Shown one piece after another: positions 26,617 to 34,808 of a stretch of 64,000 nucleotides of DNA. A program made the translations under genes and the position numbers. Numbering within the stretch: position 1 is the stretch's first letter; the number at the start of each line of letters is the position of its first letter. Below the pieces are notes generated by a model that made no database searches, had not been told where the DNA came from, and saw nothing but the letters and a program-made list of their open reading frames with translations. Source of the stretch: DATMGU01 sp035555315 (lineage in GTDB: Bacteria > Pseudomonadota > Alphaproteobacteria > ATCC43930 > CGMCC-115725); the NCBI GenBank assembly GCA_035555315.1, contig DATMGU010000133.1, forward strand, positions 1 to 64,000, read 5' to 3'.

Positions 26617-28017
26617 TCAGGCCCTGTGCCTTTTGTTCGATGAAGCCGGGAGCAGAAGGCAGGCCAGCACTCCGCACACCGACGCAACAGCGGCAAAGCC
26701 GAAGGGCCAGACGAAGCCGGCCGCATCAAGGTCGGACGGCGTGAGGGCGCCAAGCGCAGCGACGCCCATCGCAAAACCGGTCTGTCTCATGATCACGGTG
26801 ACGGCCGATGCCATACCGCTGGCCTCCGGCGGCGCGAGCGCCATCACGGTCCCGGAGAGTTGCGGATGGGACAGCGCGGCTCCTGTCCCAATCAACATCA
26901 TCCCGGCGAAGGCCCACGCGAGGGCCAGCACCCTCGGTTCCGTGAGCGCCGCTACGGCGAGGGCGCATCCGCCGATCGCTACCAGCGTCAGCGCCGATGC
27001 GAACAGCCGCCGCCAACCCAGCTGGGATGCGAGGCGACCGCCAAAGGGAGGGATGACAAGCATAGGGAGGGTCGCGGCCAGCAGCCCCAGCCCGGCCGCC
27101 TTGGCCGTCCAACCGAAGCCGGTGCCCAGGAAAAGGGGGAGGTAGACGAGGACGGCCCAATATCCCGCCGAGACGGCCAGCAGCAGGGCAGCGACACCGG
27201 CCATCGGTCGGCTCGCGAAAACGGCCGGGTCGAGCATCGGCCGCGGCTGCCGCTGTTGCCGGACGGCGAACAACGCGACAAGTCCGGCACCCGCCGCGAG
27301 CCCGATCGCCATGCGGATCAGCGAATGGCGGGCCTCCAAAATAGCATCGATCACCAGCCCCAGCGCCAGGGTCAGGGTAACGACCCCGAGCCAATCCAGC
27401 GGCTTGTCCGTGCCGTCGCGCATCTCGGCCACGATACGCGGTACCACGAGCGCGATCAGGACGCAGAATGGCAGGTTGGCCAGGAAGATCCATCGCCATC
27501 CCAGTCCGGAACCGATGATGCCGCCTAGGCTCGGCCCCAGAGCCATGGCGACCCCGGAAACGACGCCGACTATGCCGAAGGCGCGGGCACGCGCCCCCGG
27601 CGCCGGGAACGCGGTCGCGATCGAGGCGAAGGCCCCGGTCACTAGAAAGGCCGCGCCGCCGCCCTGCGCCGCGCGCGCCGCCAGGAAGAGCGGCGTGTTC
27701 CACGCGAGGCCACAGGCGAGGGATGCCACGAGGAACCAGGCATTCCCGATGATGAGCGACCGCCGCCGGCCGAAGCGGTCGGCTAGGGCGCCCGCCACGA
27801 GCAAGGTCGCGGTGAAGGCGATGCTGTAGGCGTCGATGATCCAGGCCAAGCCGTCCACGCGGATGCCGAGGTCCGTCCCGATTGCCGGCATGACGACCAC
27901 GACCGAGGTCACGTCGAAATTCGCCAGGAAGGCTCCGAGGCCAAGCGTGGCTGCGGTCAGCCGGCCACGGGCATTCCAGGCATCGTGTTCCAGAGAGTGC
28001 TGCATGGTTCCATGCAT
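26617..28017 (-). CDS. MFS transporter, DHA2 (14-TMS, EmrB-type) family
   Basis: 466 residues with about 14 hydrophobic helices. LGAFLANFDVTSVVVVMPAI is the typical DHA2 motif D1 region; GALADRFGRRRSLI is the loop 2-3 signature; ALGPSLGGIIG is antiporter motif C. Expected to export drugs or toxic organics by proton antiport. ATG 28017 or ATG 28005 may be used. Divergent from a LysR gene (87-base gap) that probably controls it. Confidence 0.9.
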   Translation of the reverse strand: MHGTMQHSLEHDAWNARGRLTAATLGLGAFLANFDVTSVVVVMPAIGTDLGIRVDGLAWIIDAYSIAFTATLLVAGALADRFGRRRSLIIGNAWFLVASLACGLAWNTPLFLAARAAQGGGAAFLVTGAFASIATAFPAPGARARAFGIVGVVSGVAMALGPSLGGIIGSGLGWRWIFLANLPFCVLIALVVPRIVAEMRDGTDKPLDWLGVVTLTLALGLVIDAILEARHSLIRMAIGLAAGAGLVALFAVRQQRQPRPMLDPAVFASRPMAGVAALLLAVSAGYWAVLVYLPLFLGTGFGWTAKAAGLGLLAATLPMLVIPPFGGRLASQLGWRRLFASALTLVAIGGCALAVAALTEPRVLALAWAFAGMMLIGTGAALSHPQLSGTVMALAPPEASGMASAVTVIMRQTGFAMGVAALGALTPSDLDAAGFVWPFGFAAVASVCGVLACLLLPASSNKRHRA

Positions 28018-28104
28018 GGCTTGTCAGGCGACCCCACAGCAAATGAGTATTGCTCCGCGCGGCATGAAGCTATTTCATGCAGCGTGCTTTCCACCTCAGC
28101 TCAG

Positions 28105-29019
28105 ATGCCGCCCTTCGCGGGCCTGCTCACTTTCGAGGCTGTGCTACGGCTCGGCAGCATGACGCTCGCAGCCGATGAACTCGGCCTGACACAGAGCGCC
28201 GTCAGTCACCGGATACGGGCGTTGGAAGGCTTCTTCGGCATCCCCCTGCTTGAACGGCTCAACCCCGGCCTGCGCGCGACCGAGGCAGGCGTGCGGCTCG
28301 CCCGCGAACTCGCTCCGCTGCTGGGCACGATCGCGGGTATGCGACGCCGGATCGCCGACCAGTCGGGGCCGCGGGCCTTCCGGCTCGGCCTTAGCACGTC
28401 ACTGCTGGCTTGGTGGCTGTCGCCCCGCCTTCCTTCTCTCTGCGATGCCTTTCCGGACCTGTCCATTGAGGTTTGTACCTGGGATACGGCGGCCGAGGCC
28501 GCGCGCACCGAGGTTGACCTTGCCCTGCTGTGGCTGCCGCGCGCCGGCAAGATGGAAGAAGCCTGCGAGCTGCCTTTCCCGTCCGAGAGCGTCTTCCCGG
28601 TCGTCGCACCGAGGCTGCTGAGGACCATCCGCCCGGGTCAGGATTGGCAGGCGCTGCCGCTGCTGGCGAAAGGACGGCGAGGAGAGGAGACGGGGCGGGA
28701 ATGGTCCTGGACGACTTGGCTGCGGAAAGGTCTTGGCCACGAAGCAATGCGATTTCGCGATATTGGCAGTTCTCTCCAGGCGGCGATGGATGGCAATGGC
28801 GTCACGCTGGCGCGCTCGCTTCTCGTCGCCGATGCCCTGCGTCAGCAACGCTTGGTGCGACTGGCCGGGCCGGACGAGGCACACGCCTGCTCCAAGACGC
28901 AGGTTGCCCGCTGGAGGGATCCCCAGGACCGGACAGCCGAGCGCATGGGGGCGTGGCTTGTATCGTCCGCGGCGCGGGAAGTGGCGGACGACAAAAGCCT
29001 GTCGGCTGACACGGCTTGA
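28105..29019 (+). CDS. LysR family transcriptional regulator (GcvA-like)
   Basis: 304 residues from ATG 28105. HTH near residues 5-64: TFEAVLRLGSMTLAADELGL then TQSAVSHRIRALEGFFG. The effector domain contains LRTIRPGQDWQALPLL and GNGVTLARSLLVADAL, close to GcvA-type regulators. The open frame extends 40 codons upstream into the MFS leader, without support. Likely regulator of the divergent drug exporter. Confidence 0.9.
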   Translation: MPPFAGLLTFEAVLRLGSMTLAADELGLTQSAVSHRIRALEGFFGIPLLERLNPGLRATEAGVRLARELAPLLGTIAGMRRRIADQSGPRAFRLGLSTSLLAWWLSPRLPSLCDAFPDLSIEVCTWDTAAEAARTEVDLALLWLPRAGKMEEACELPFPSESVFPVVAPRLLRTIRPGQDWQALPLLAKGRRGEETGREWSWTTWLRKGLGHEAMRFRDIGSSLQAAMDGNGVTLARSLLVADALRQQRLVRLAGPDEAHACSKTQVARWRDPQDRTAERMGAWLVSSAAREVADDKSLSADTA

Positions 29020-29107
29020 TCCGGAAGCCAACGACGACACCGCGCTATGTCTGCATTCCACCCTAAGCGGTCATAGCCCCATGAGGTAGGCTCGACCGCC
29101 ACGCCTT

Positions 29108-29131
29108 GTATCGCGCGCCGATACGCGATAC
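29108..29131. promoter_or_regulatory. Inverted repeat, probable HigA operator
   Basis: GTATCGCG (29108-29115), eight bases, CGCGATAC (29124-29131): a perfect 8-base inverted repeat ending eight bases before the higB start codon. HigA antitoxins repress their own promoter through such palindromes, so this is a good autoregulatory operator. Direct sequence observation; binding is inferred. Confidence 0.6.
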
Positions 29132-29139
29132 GGTTCTCC

Positions 29140-29418
29140 ATGATTATCGGATTTCGGCACAAAGGGCTTGAAACCTTCTACCATGCGGGATCGCGGCGGG
29201 GCATTCAGGCGGCACACGCCAAGAAACTCGCGATGATCCTTGCCATGCTCGACGTGGCGAAGGAACCGCAAGATTTGAACCAACCCGCCCTACGGCTGCA
29301 CCCGCTGAAAGGTGATCTGAAAGGGCACTGGTCAGTGTGGGTGAACGGCAATTGGCGGATCACATTCCGTTTTGCCGGCGCCGATGTCGAACTTGTCGAC
29401 TACCAAGATCACCACTGA
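29140..29418 (+). CDS. higB: HigB-type toxin (RelE/ParE superfamily)
   Basis: 92 residues. IIGFRHKGLETFYHAGSRRG start, RLHPLKGDLKGHWSVWVNG in the middle and WRITFRF ... VELVDYQDHH at the end are diagnostic of the HigB/killer-protein branch of ribosome-dependent mRNA interferases. Conserved basic and aromatic residues in WRITFRF form the active surface. Toxin-first order with HigA 10 bases downstream is the usual higBA layout. Confidence 0.92.
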   Translation: MIIGFRHKGLETFYHAGSRRGIQAAHAKKLAMILAMLDVAKEPQDLNQPALRLHPLKGDLKGHWSVWVNGNWRITFRFAGADVELVDYQDHH

Positions 29419-29428
29419 GGACATAATC

Positions 29429-29716
29429 ATGATTCACACCCACCCCCATCCGGGCAAGATTCTCAAGGAAACCGTGTTCGAGCCGCTAGAACTGTCCGTG
29501 ACGGATGCGGCTGAGCGGCTGTCTATGTCACGTGTGGCGCTGTCGCGGGTCATCAACGGCAAGGCCGGGATCAGCCCGGACCTGGCGTTGCGGCTGGAAA
29601 AGGCCGGGGTCAGCACAGCCCGTTTTTGGGTCAATCTTCAGGCGAATTACGACCTACGGCAGGCGATGCAATACGAGCAGCCGCCCGTGCGTCCACTACA
29701 AGAAGCCGCAGCCTGA
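29429..29716 (+). CDS. higA: HigA-type antitoxin (XRE/HTH family)
   Basis: 95 residues from ATG 29429. It begins IHTHPHPGKILKETVFEPLE, then HTH LSVTDAAERLSMSRVALSRVINGKAGISPDLALRLE, then the FWVNLQANYDL signature common to HigA/VapA/VapI antitoxins. It neutralises HigB and represses the operon. Two hydrolytically sensitive ends are expected for Lon/Clp turnover (family knowledge). Confidence 0.92.
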   Translation: MIHTHPHPGKILKETVFEPLELSVTDAAERLSMSRVALSRVINGKAGISPDLALRLEKAGVSTARFWVNLQANYDLRQAMQYEQPPVRPLQEAAA

Positions 29717-29769
29717 CAAGCTGAAATTGCGTGTTGCCCCCTACTTGTAGCGGCGCGCAATGATGAACA

Positions 29770-29980
29770 GCCCCCCGCTGATCGCAGCGTTTCTGGCCTC
29801 CCTCGTCGAATGCGTCGAGGCGTTGACGATCGTCCTGGCGGTCGGCGCGGTGCGCGGCTGGCGCCTGGCGCTCGGCGGTGCCGGCGCCGGCGCCCTTCTC
29901 CTCGTCGTCCTGGTGCTGTTCCTCGGCTGCGCCGCGATCGTGGTGTTCAGCCTGCCGCGGGCCGCGCCGCGTTGATCCCG
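29770..29980 (+). pseudogene. Truncated, internally deleted copy of the COG4280-type locus
   Basis: Bases 29770-29918 match 25538-25686 with one visible mismatch in 149. At a GTGCTG the match jumps to the 3' end of the small partner gene (29913-29980 versus 26409-26476, about five mismatches). The copy equals the two-gene locus minus 728 bases, deleted between two GTGCTG hexamers. It keeps an open frame of 71 codons from ATG 29760: the first helices of the large protein fused to the last helix of the small one, ending PRAAPR. Whether it is translated is unknown. It directly follows higA and abuts the vapC 3' end. Confidence 0.85.
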
Positions 29981-29981
29981 T

Positions 29982-30365
29982 TCACCAAAGGCGCGTAACG
30001 AGGCCATCGAAAACGGTGTCGGCCGAGATGATCGGCAGATTGTAGTGAGCCGCCGTGGCTGCCAGCAGACGGTCGAATGGGTCGCGATGCGCCCATGACA
30101 TCGTGCCGGCGGTCACGCAAACAATCGGATCGAGACCGGCGACGGCACCGCCCTGTTCTTCGAGAAGTTCGGCCAGCCGACTCACGAAAGGCTCCATCTC
30201 GGGCCATTTGCCGAGACGAACCTTCTGGCCGATCTCGAAAAATGAGATCGGACTGATCAAAACGGTTTCGGCACGGGTAATGGCTGCGATCGCCTTTGCC
30301 GATAAACGGCCATCGCCGGTCAGGCTCCAGGCCCAAGCATGAGTATCCAGCAGAACGGCTTTCAC
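29982..30365 (-). CDS. vapC: PIN-domain toxin VapC
   Basis: 127 residues from GTG 30365, whose GTGA overlaps the antitoxin stop. Acidic PIN residues: D in LLDTHAWAW, E in SFFEIGQK, D in HRDPFDRLLAATA and a final D in IISADTVFD. Mg-dependent ribonuclease of a type II toxin-antitoxin pair. Its 3' end lies two bases from the COG4280 remnant. Confidence 0.9.
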   Translation of the reverse strand: MKAVLLDTHAWAWSLTGDGRLSAKAIAAITRAETVLISPISFFEIGQKVRLGKWPEMEPFVSRLAELLEEQGGAVAGLDPIVCVTAGTMSWAHRDPFDRLLAATAAHYNLPIISADTVFDGLVTRLW

Positions 30366-30598
30366 TGATGGCCTTCCCACCGCTCCAGATCGGCTTCTTC
30401 CATCGGTTCCAGGAAATCCGGACCGGCGCCGGTCAGTTGCCCTTTCAGTAACCCGATCTTGAACTTGCCTTGCGGGATCGCCACCAGCCTGACGACAGGC
30501 TTGTTTCCCTTCGCGATTACGACATCCTCACCCGAGAGGGCAGCCTCGATGAGTTTGGACAAATTGGTTTTGGCGACATGGACGGTGACTTGCCGCAT
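30362..30598 (-). CDS. vapB: Phd/YefM-family antitoxin VapB
   Basis: 78 residues. MRQVTVHVAKTNLSKLIEAA, then GEDVVIAKGNKPVVRLV, is the DNA-binding Phd/YefM core; the C-terminal half (FLEPMEEADLERWEGHQ) is the toxin-binding tail. It is immediately followed by vapC with a four-base overlap. A perfect palindrome 26-37 bases upstream is the likely operator. Confidence 0.9.
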   Translation of the reverse strand: MRQVTVHVAKTNLSKLIEAALSGEDVVIAKGNKPVVRLVAIPQGKFKIGLLKGQLTGAGPDFLEPMEEADLERWEGHQ

Positions 30599-30623
30599 CG
30601 AACTCTCCTTCTGACAAAGGCTA

Positions 30624-30635
30624 ACTTAGCTAAGT
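30624..30635. promoter_or_regulatory. Perfect 12-base palindrome, probable VapB operator
   Basis: ACTTAGCTAAGT reads the same on both strands and lies 26 bases upstream of the vapB start codon, in a locally AT-rich stretch. Phd/YefM antitoxins bind short palindromes in their own promoter, so autoregulation is likely. Confidence 0.6.
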
Positions 30636-30698
30636 ATGTGGAATTGATCAAGTTGGCTCATAATCCGATCGCCAATTCTCACGGAGATACCGCCGCCC

Positions 30699-31391
30699 GT
30701 GTCACGATCCGAACGCCTGCTCGATCTGCTCCAGACCCTGCGCCGCCATCGCCAGCCGGTCAGCGGCCGGAATTTGGCGGAGGAATTGGGCATCAGCATC
30801 CGGACGCTCTATCGCGACATCGCCACCTTGCAGGCGCAAGGGGCGGCTATCGAGGGCGAGCCCGGTCTCGGCTATGTCCTGCGGCCCGGTTTCATGCTGC
30901 CGCCGCTGATGTTCTCGGAGGACGAGATCGAAGCCCTGGTGCTCGGCTCCCGCTGGGTTGCCGATCGGGCGGATGACCGCCTTGGGATGGCAGCGCGCAA
31001 CGCGCTGGCGAAGATCGCCGCCGTGCTCCCCGCCGACCTGCGCGACGATCTCGAAGCGTCCACCCTGCTGGTCGGTCCCGGCGAGCCCCTCACGGCGGAC
31101 CTCGTCGATCTCGCCGTGATCCGCAAGGCGATCCGATCCGAGCGCAAGCTTGGCATCACCTACCAGGATGCCAAGGCGGCGATCTCCGAGCGCGTCGTCT
31201 GGCCCTTCGCGCTCGGCTTCTTCGATCGCGTGCGCGTGGTCGTCGCCTGGTGCGAGGTGCGGCAGGGCTTCCGGCATTTCCGGACCGACCGGATGTCCCG
31301 TCTCGCCCCGACGGACATCCGCTATCCGCGCCGCCGCCAGAGCCTGCTCAAGGAATGGCGCGAGATCGAAGGCGTCCCGCCCCAACCTTGA
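30699..31391 (+). CDS. YafY-type transcriptional regulator with WYL domain
   Basis: 230 residues from GTG 30699, with GGAGA about twelve bases upstream. N-terminal HTH_11: RSERLLDLLQTLRRHRQPVS then GISIRTLYRDIATLQAQGA. A WYL domain follows (ITYQDAKAAISERVVWPFAL ... WCEVRQGFRHFRTDRM). WYL domains bind ligands or nucleic acid ends. It is followed after 77 bases by a VOC protein, a common pairing in Proteobacteria. Confidence 0.9.
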   Translation: MSRSERLLDLLQTLRRHRQPVSGRNLAEELGISIRTLYRDIATLQAQGAAIEGEPGLGYVLRPGFMLPPLMFSEDEIEALVLGSRWVADRADDRLGMAARNALAKIAAVLPADLRDDLEASTLLVGPGEPLTADLVDLAVIRKAIRSERKLGITYQDAKAAISERVVWPFALGFFDRVRVVVAWCEVRQGFRHFRTDRMSRLAPTDIRYPRRRQSLLKEWREIEGVPPQP

Positions 31392-31468
31392 TCGGTTTGA
31401 TCGATGCTGCCAGAAACTGACAGTATCGGCATCTATGATCCCTGGCATCAACCACAGGAGATCACGCC

Positions 31469-31852
31469 ATGCGGCACCCGAATTTCATGCTGCTCTACGT
31501 CGACAGCCCCAAGGCAAGCGGCACCTTCTATGCCGACCTGCTCGGCCGCGAACCGGTCGAAGCCTCCCCGACCTTCGTTCTGTTCGCGCTCGACTCCGGC
31601 CTCATGTTCGGCCTGTGGTCCCGGCATACGGTCGAACCCGCCGCGACCGCGGCGGGCGGCGGCGCCGAACTCGCGTTCCGGGTAGCTGACCCTGAAATCG
31701 ACACCACCTATGCGGATTGGAAGGCGCGCGGCCTCACCATCCTTCAGGAGCCGACGATCCTGGATTTCGGCCGCACCTTCGTCGCCCTCGACCCCGACGG
31801 CCATCGCCTCCGGGTCTTCGCTCCGGCCGAGGAAACAGCGGCGAAACCGTAA
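31469..31852 (+). CDS. VOC (glyoxalase/bleomycin-resistance) superfamily protein
   Basis: 127 residues, with AGGAGA upstream. Paired beta-alpha-beta-beta-beta modules: NFMLLYVDSPKASGTFYADL at the start and FGRTFVALDPDGHRLRVFAP at the end. PhnB/YafY-associated VOC proteins of this length are common; enzyme activity (lyase, dioxygenase or binding protein) is not predictable. Probably under the WYL regulator just upstream. Confidence 0.88.
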   Translation: MRHPNFMLLYVDSPKASGTFYADLLGREPVEASPTFVLFALDSGLMFGLWSRHTVEPAATAAGGGAELAFRVADPEIDTTYADWKARGLTILQEPTILDFGRTFVALDPDGHRLRVFAPAEETAAKP

Positions 31853-31864
31853 GCCGTCGAGGCC

Positions 31865-33748
31865 TCACCCTGCCGGCATGACCTGCAGGATGAGCCGCGA
31901 TGGTCGTGCCTCGTCGAGGAAAACGGTGTTGCGCGCGACACGCTTGTCGCGCCCGACGCCGGCCGGCGCGCCGGTGTTCGGGTTGACGTCGTATTTCGGA
32001 AAGTTGCTCGACGAGATATCCAGACGCAGCCGATGCCCGGCACGAAACAGATTGGCCGTCGCGAAGGGGTCGATGCGGATCCGCATGACCTCGCCTTGCC
32101 GCACGGGCTCGGCCTTGTCGAACCCGTCGCGGAACCGGCAACGGAAAATCCCGTCGGTGAGGTTCATCGCAAATCCGGTCGGGTAGTCGGCGCTCGGCGG
32201 ATAGACGTCGATGAGCTTGGCCGTGAAATCCGTATCGGGCGCGTCGGTCGCGACCCAAAGCTCCACCGCCACCGGCCCGAGGATCGCCAGATCTTCCGCG
32301 AGCGGTTCGGTCTCGAAGGACAAGACGTCGAGGCGTGCCGATAGCGGCAGGCCGTCCTGGCGGCAGCCGAAAAATCGCGCATCTTCCCGCTGGTCGAAGC
32401 CGCCACCGGCGAAGATCGGCTGCCCGCTGGTCAGGGCGCCGCCGATGGTCGGCACCGGATCGGCCGGATCGAAATCATAGACAAGCGGCTCGACATCCCC
32501 GGGCGGCACCGTCTCCGCCAGCTTGCCGGCACCGTGCAGATAGAGGGTCTTTTCGGTCGTGCCGGGCAGCGGCCATTGCTCGGCGGCGATCCAGCGCCCG
32601 CCATGATCGAGACGGCCTTCCGGCGTCTTGCGCCCGCTGCCTCCGCCCATCATGAAGAGGCGGATCGGCGTGTCGTCGAGCACGTCGACCGGCGCCCCCT
32701 TCAGCCAGCGGTCGAACCAGAGCCGGCGGAATTCCAGCCAGCTCGCTGCGAGATTGCCGCCGACCGTGGCTTCCGGTCCGAACTCGACATCCCCGGCAAA
32801 GGTCTTGTTGCGGTCGCCATGCAAGCCGGGACCCATGATCAGGGCGAGCGGCCGCCGCCCGGTATGCGCCAAGCCCGCGAAATTCTCGAAGGTCGTCGGC
32901 ACATAGGCATCGAACCAACTCGACATCAAGGCGATGGGGATCTCGGGAATGGCGTCGTAGAACCCGGCGGCGTAGATGCCCACCTGCTTCCAAAAATCGT
33001 CGAATGTCTCGTGCCGCCACTGGTCGAGCAGATAGGCCTCGTAGCTCGGGCTCCAGCGGAGCGGCGAGCGGCCTTCCGACCACGGCATCTTGGTGAACCA
33101 ATGATGCAGGTTCTCCGCCGCCAGCGCGTTCTGGGTCAGCGTGTCGCCATCGGCGACGGCCGCTTCCCGCGCCTGGTTATAGGCCCAGGTCGCCTGCTTC
33201 AGCTCGAAGGCGCCACCTTGGCGGATGCCGCAGGTGAAGGCATTCGAGAACCCGCCGGAATCGAGGATCATGGTCGCGAGGCCGGGCGGGGCGAGGCAGG
33301 CCGCCGCCATCTGCGTATGCGCGGCATAGGACAGGCCCATCGTACCGATCCGGCCGTTGCACCAGGGCTGGGCCGCGATCCAGGCCAGGGTGTCGTAGCC
33401 GTCCGGCCCCTCCGACAGGTATTTGACGAACTCCCCTTCCGAGCCGTGCCGGCCTCGGCAATCCTGATAGACGACGGCATAGCCGTGGCGGACGAAATGG
33501 GCGGCGACCGTGGCGCGGTGCATCGGTTCGCTCATGCCGAGCTCGATCTCCGCGCGCGACTGCATCGCCTTGCCATAGGGCGTGCGCTCGACGATGACCG
33601 GCACGGCGCCGTCGAGCGGCCGGCCATCCCGTGCCGGACGATAGATGTCGGTCGCGAGCCTCGTCCCGTCGCGCAGGACGATCATGACATCGGCATGCAC
33701 GACGACGTCTTCGGTCAGCGGCCGAGGCGGCGTCAGGTGGGTCGTCAT
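31865..33748 (-). CDS. CocE/NonD family hydrolase (X-Pro dipeptidyl-peptidase S15-like)
   Basis: 627 residues, with AAGGAGAT upstream. The N-terminal strands DVMIVLRDGTRLATDIYRPA lead into an alpha/beta-hydrolase; the nucleophile elbow is GTMGLSYAAHTQ (Ser of GLSY). A C-terminal jelly-roll domain (VELWVATDAPDTDFTAKLIDV, then FRAGHRLRLDISSS) completes the CocE architecture. Members cleave esters, amides or Xaa-Pro peptides. As last gene of the oligopeptide ABC operon it likely processes the imported compound. No signal peptide seen. Confidence 0.9.
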   Translation of the reverse strand: MTTHLTPPRPLTEDVVVHADVMIVLRDGTRLATDIYRPARDGRPLDGAVPVIVERTPYGKAMQSRAEIELGMSEPMHRATVAAHFVRHGYAVVYQDCRGRHGSEGEFVKYLSEGPDGYDTLAWIAAQPWCNGRIGTMGLSYAAHTQMAAACLAPPGLATMILDSGGFSNAFTCGIRQGGAFELKQATWAYNQAREAAVADGDTLTQNALAAENLHHWFTKMPWSEGRSPLRWSPSYEAYLLDQWRHETFDDFWKQVGIYAAGFYDAIPEIPIALMSSWFDAYVPTTFENFAGLAHTGRRPLALIMGPGLHGDRNKTFAGDVEFGPEATVGGNLAASWLEFRRLWFDRWLKGAPVDVLDDTPIRLFMMGGGSGRKTPEGRLDHGGRWIAAEQWPLPGTTEKTLYLHGAGKLAETVPPGDVEPLVYDFDPADPVPTIGGALTSGQPIFAGGGFDQREDARFFGCRQDGLPLSARLDVLSFETEPLAEDLAILGPVAVELWVATDAPDTDFTAKLIDVYPPSADYPTGFAMNLTDGIFRCRFRDGFDKAEPVRQGEVMRIRIDPFATANLFRAGHRLRLDISSSNFPKYDVNPNTGAPAGVGRDKRVARNTVFLDEARPSRLILQVMPAG

Positions 33749-33782
33749 CCCTGCGAAATCTCCTTCAACGGGCGGCCGCTCA

Positions 33783-34808
33783 TCAAACCACCGCGGTATC
33801 GTTCAGGTGGCAGGCGCTCTTATGACCGGCGGCGATCGTCTTGAGCGGCGGCGCCTCGACGCGGCACCGCGCGAAGGCATGCGGGCAGCGCGGGTGGAAG
33901 TGACAGCCGGCAGGCGGCGCCAGCGGACTTGGCACCTCCCCCTTCACGGCGGTGAAGTGCCGCTTGGTGGTCTCGATCCGCGGCATCTCGGCGAGCAGGG
34001 CTTGGCTATAGGGATGATTGGCGCGCGCGAAGATCTCGTCGGTCGGCGCCTCCTCGACGATCCGGCCGAGATACATGATGGCGACCCGATCGGAGATATG
34101 CTGCACCACGCCGAGATCGTGACTGATGAACAGATAGGTCAAGTTCAAGGACGCACGCAGATCCATGAACAGGTTGAGGATTTGCGCCTGGACCGAGACG
34201 TCCAGCGCCGCGACCGCCTCGTCGCAGATGATGAAGTCCGGCCGCACCGCCAGGGCGCGGGCGATGCCGATGCGCTGGCGTTGGCCGCCGCTGAATTGAT
34301 GCGGGTAACGGCGCTTCAAGGCCGGATCGAGGCCGGCCCGCCGGAATTGCTCGTCGATGAACGCCGCCGGGTCGCCCGCGATCAGCTTATGGATCCTCGG
34401 CGCCTCGCCGACGATGTCGCCGGCCGAACGTCGGGGGTTCAAGGACGCGTAAGGGTTTTGGAAGATCATCTGCACGCGCAACCGGGCCTCGCGGCGGGCC
34501 GCGCGCGGGAGTTGGGCCAGATCCTGGCCGCGCCACAGCACCGATCCTTGAGAGGGCGGCAAGATGCCGGCGGCGATCCGGCCGAGCGTGGATTTGCCGC
34601 AACCCGACTCGCCGACCAGGCCGAGCACCTCGCCCTTGCGCACGGCCAGATCGACCTGGTCGACCGCGCGCAGCATCGGCACCGGCGTGGCCAGCTTGAG
34701 GGCGATCGCCATGCGGGCCGCGAAATCCGGATGTCGACCGAACTGACGTGAGACGCTCTTCAGATCGATCAACGGGGGCACCTCCGAGGTTCCGGCCTCG
34801 GGCATCAT
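33783..34808 (-). CDS. Oligopeptide/dipeptide ABC transporter ATP-binding protein (OppF/DppF-type)
   Basis: 341 residues. Walker A GLVGESGCGKSTLGR, Q-loop in MIFQNPYASLNPR, signature FSGGQRQRIGIARAL, Walker B FIICDEAVAALD, H-loop FISHDLG. The C-terminal oligo_HPY extension carries the cysteine cluster CHFHPRCPHAFARC. It overlaps the oppD-type gene by four bases (ATGA). Confidence 0.94.
   Translation of the reverse strand: MMPEAGTSEVPPLIDLKSVSRQFGRHPDFAARMAIALKLATPVPMLRAVDQVDLAVRKGEVLGLVGESGCGKSTLGRIAAGILPPSQGSVLWRGQDLAQLPRAARREARLRVQMIFQNPYASLNPRRSAGDIVGEAPRIHKLIAGDPAAFIDEQFRRAGLDPALKRRYPHQFSGGQRQRIGIARALAVRPDFIICDEAVAALDVSVQAQILNLFMDLRASLNLTYLFISHDLGVVQHISDRVAIMYLGRIVEEAPTDEIFARANHPYSQALLAEMPRIETTKRHFTAVKGEVPSPLAPPAGCHFHPRCPHAFARCRVEAPPLKTIAAGHKSACHLNDTAVV

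Noticed and set aside
25504..30598. Transposon or insertion sequence causing the duplication
   Set aside because: No transposase gene, terminal inverted repeats or target-site duplication could be seen; the breakpoint is a GTGCTG microhomology.
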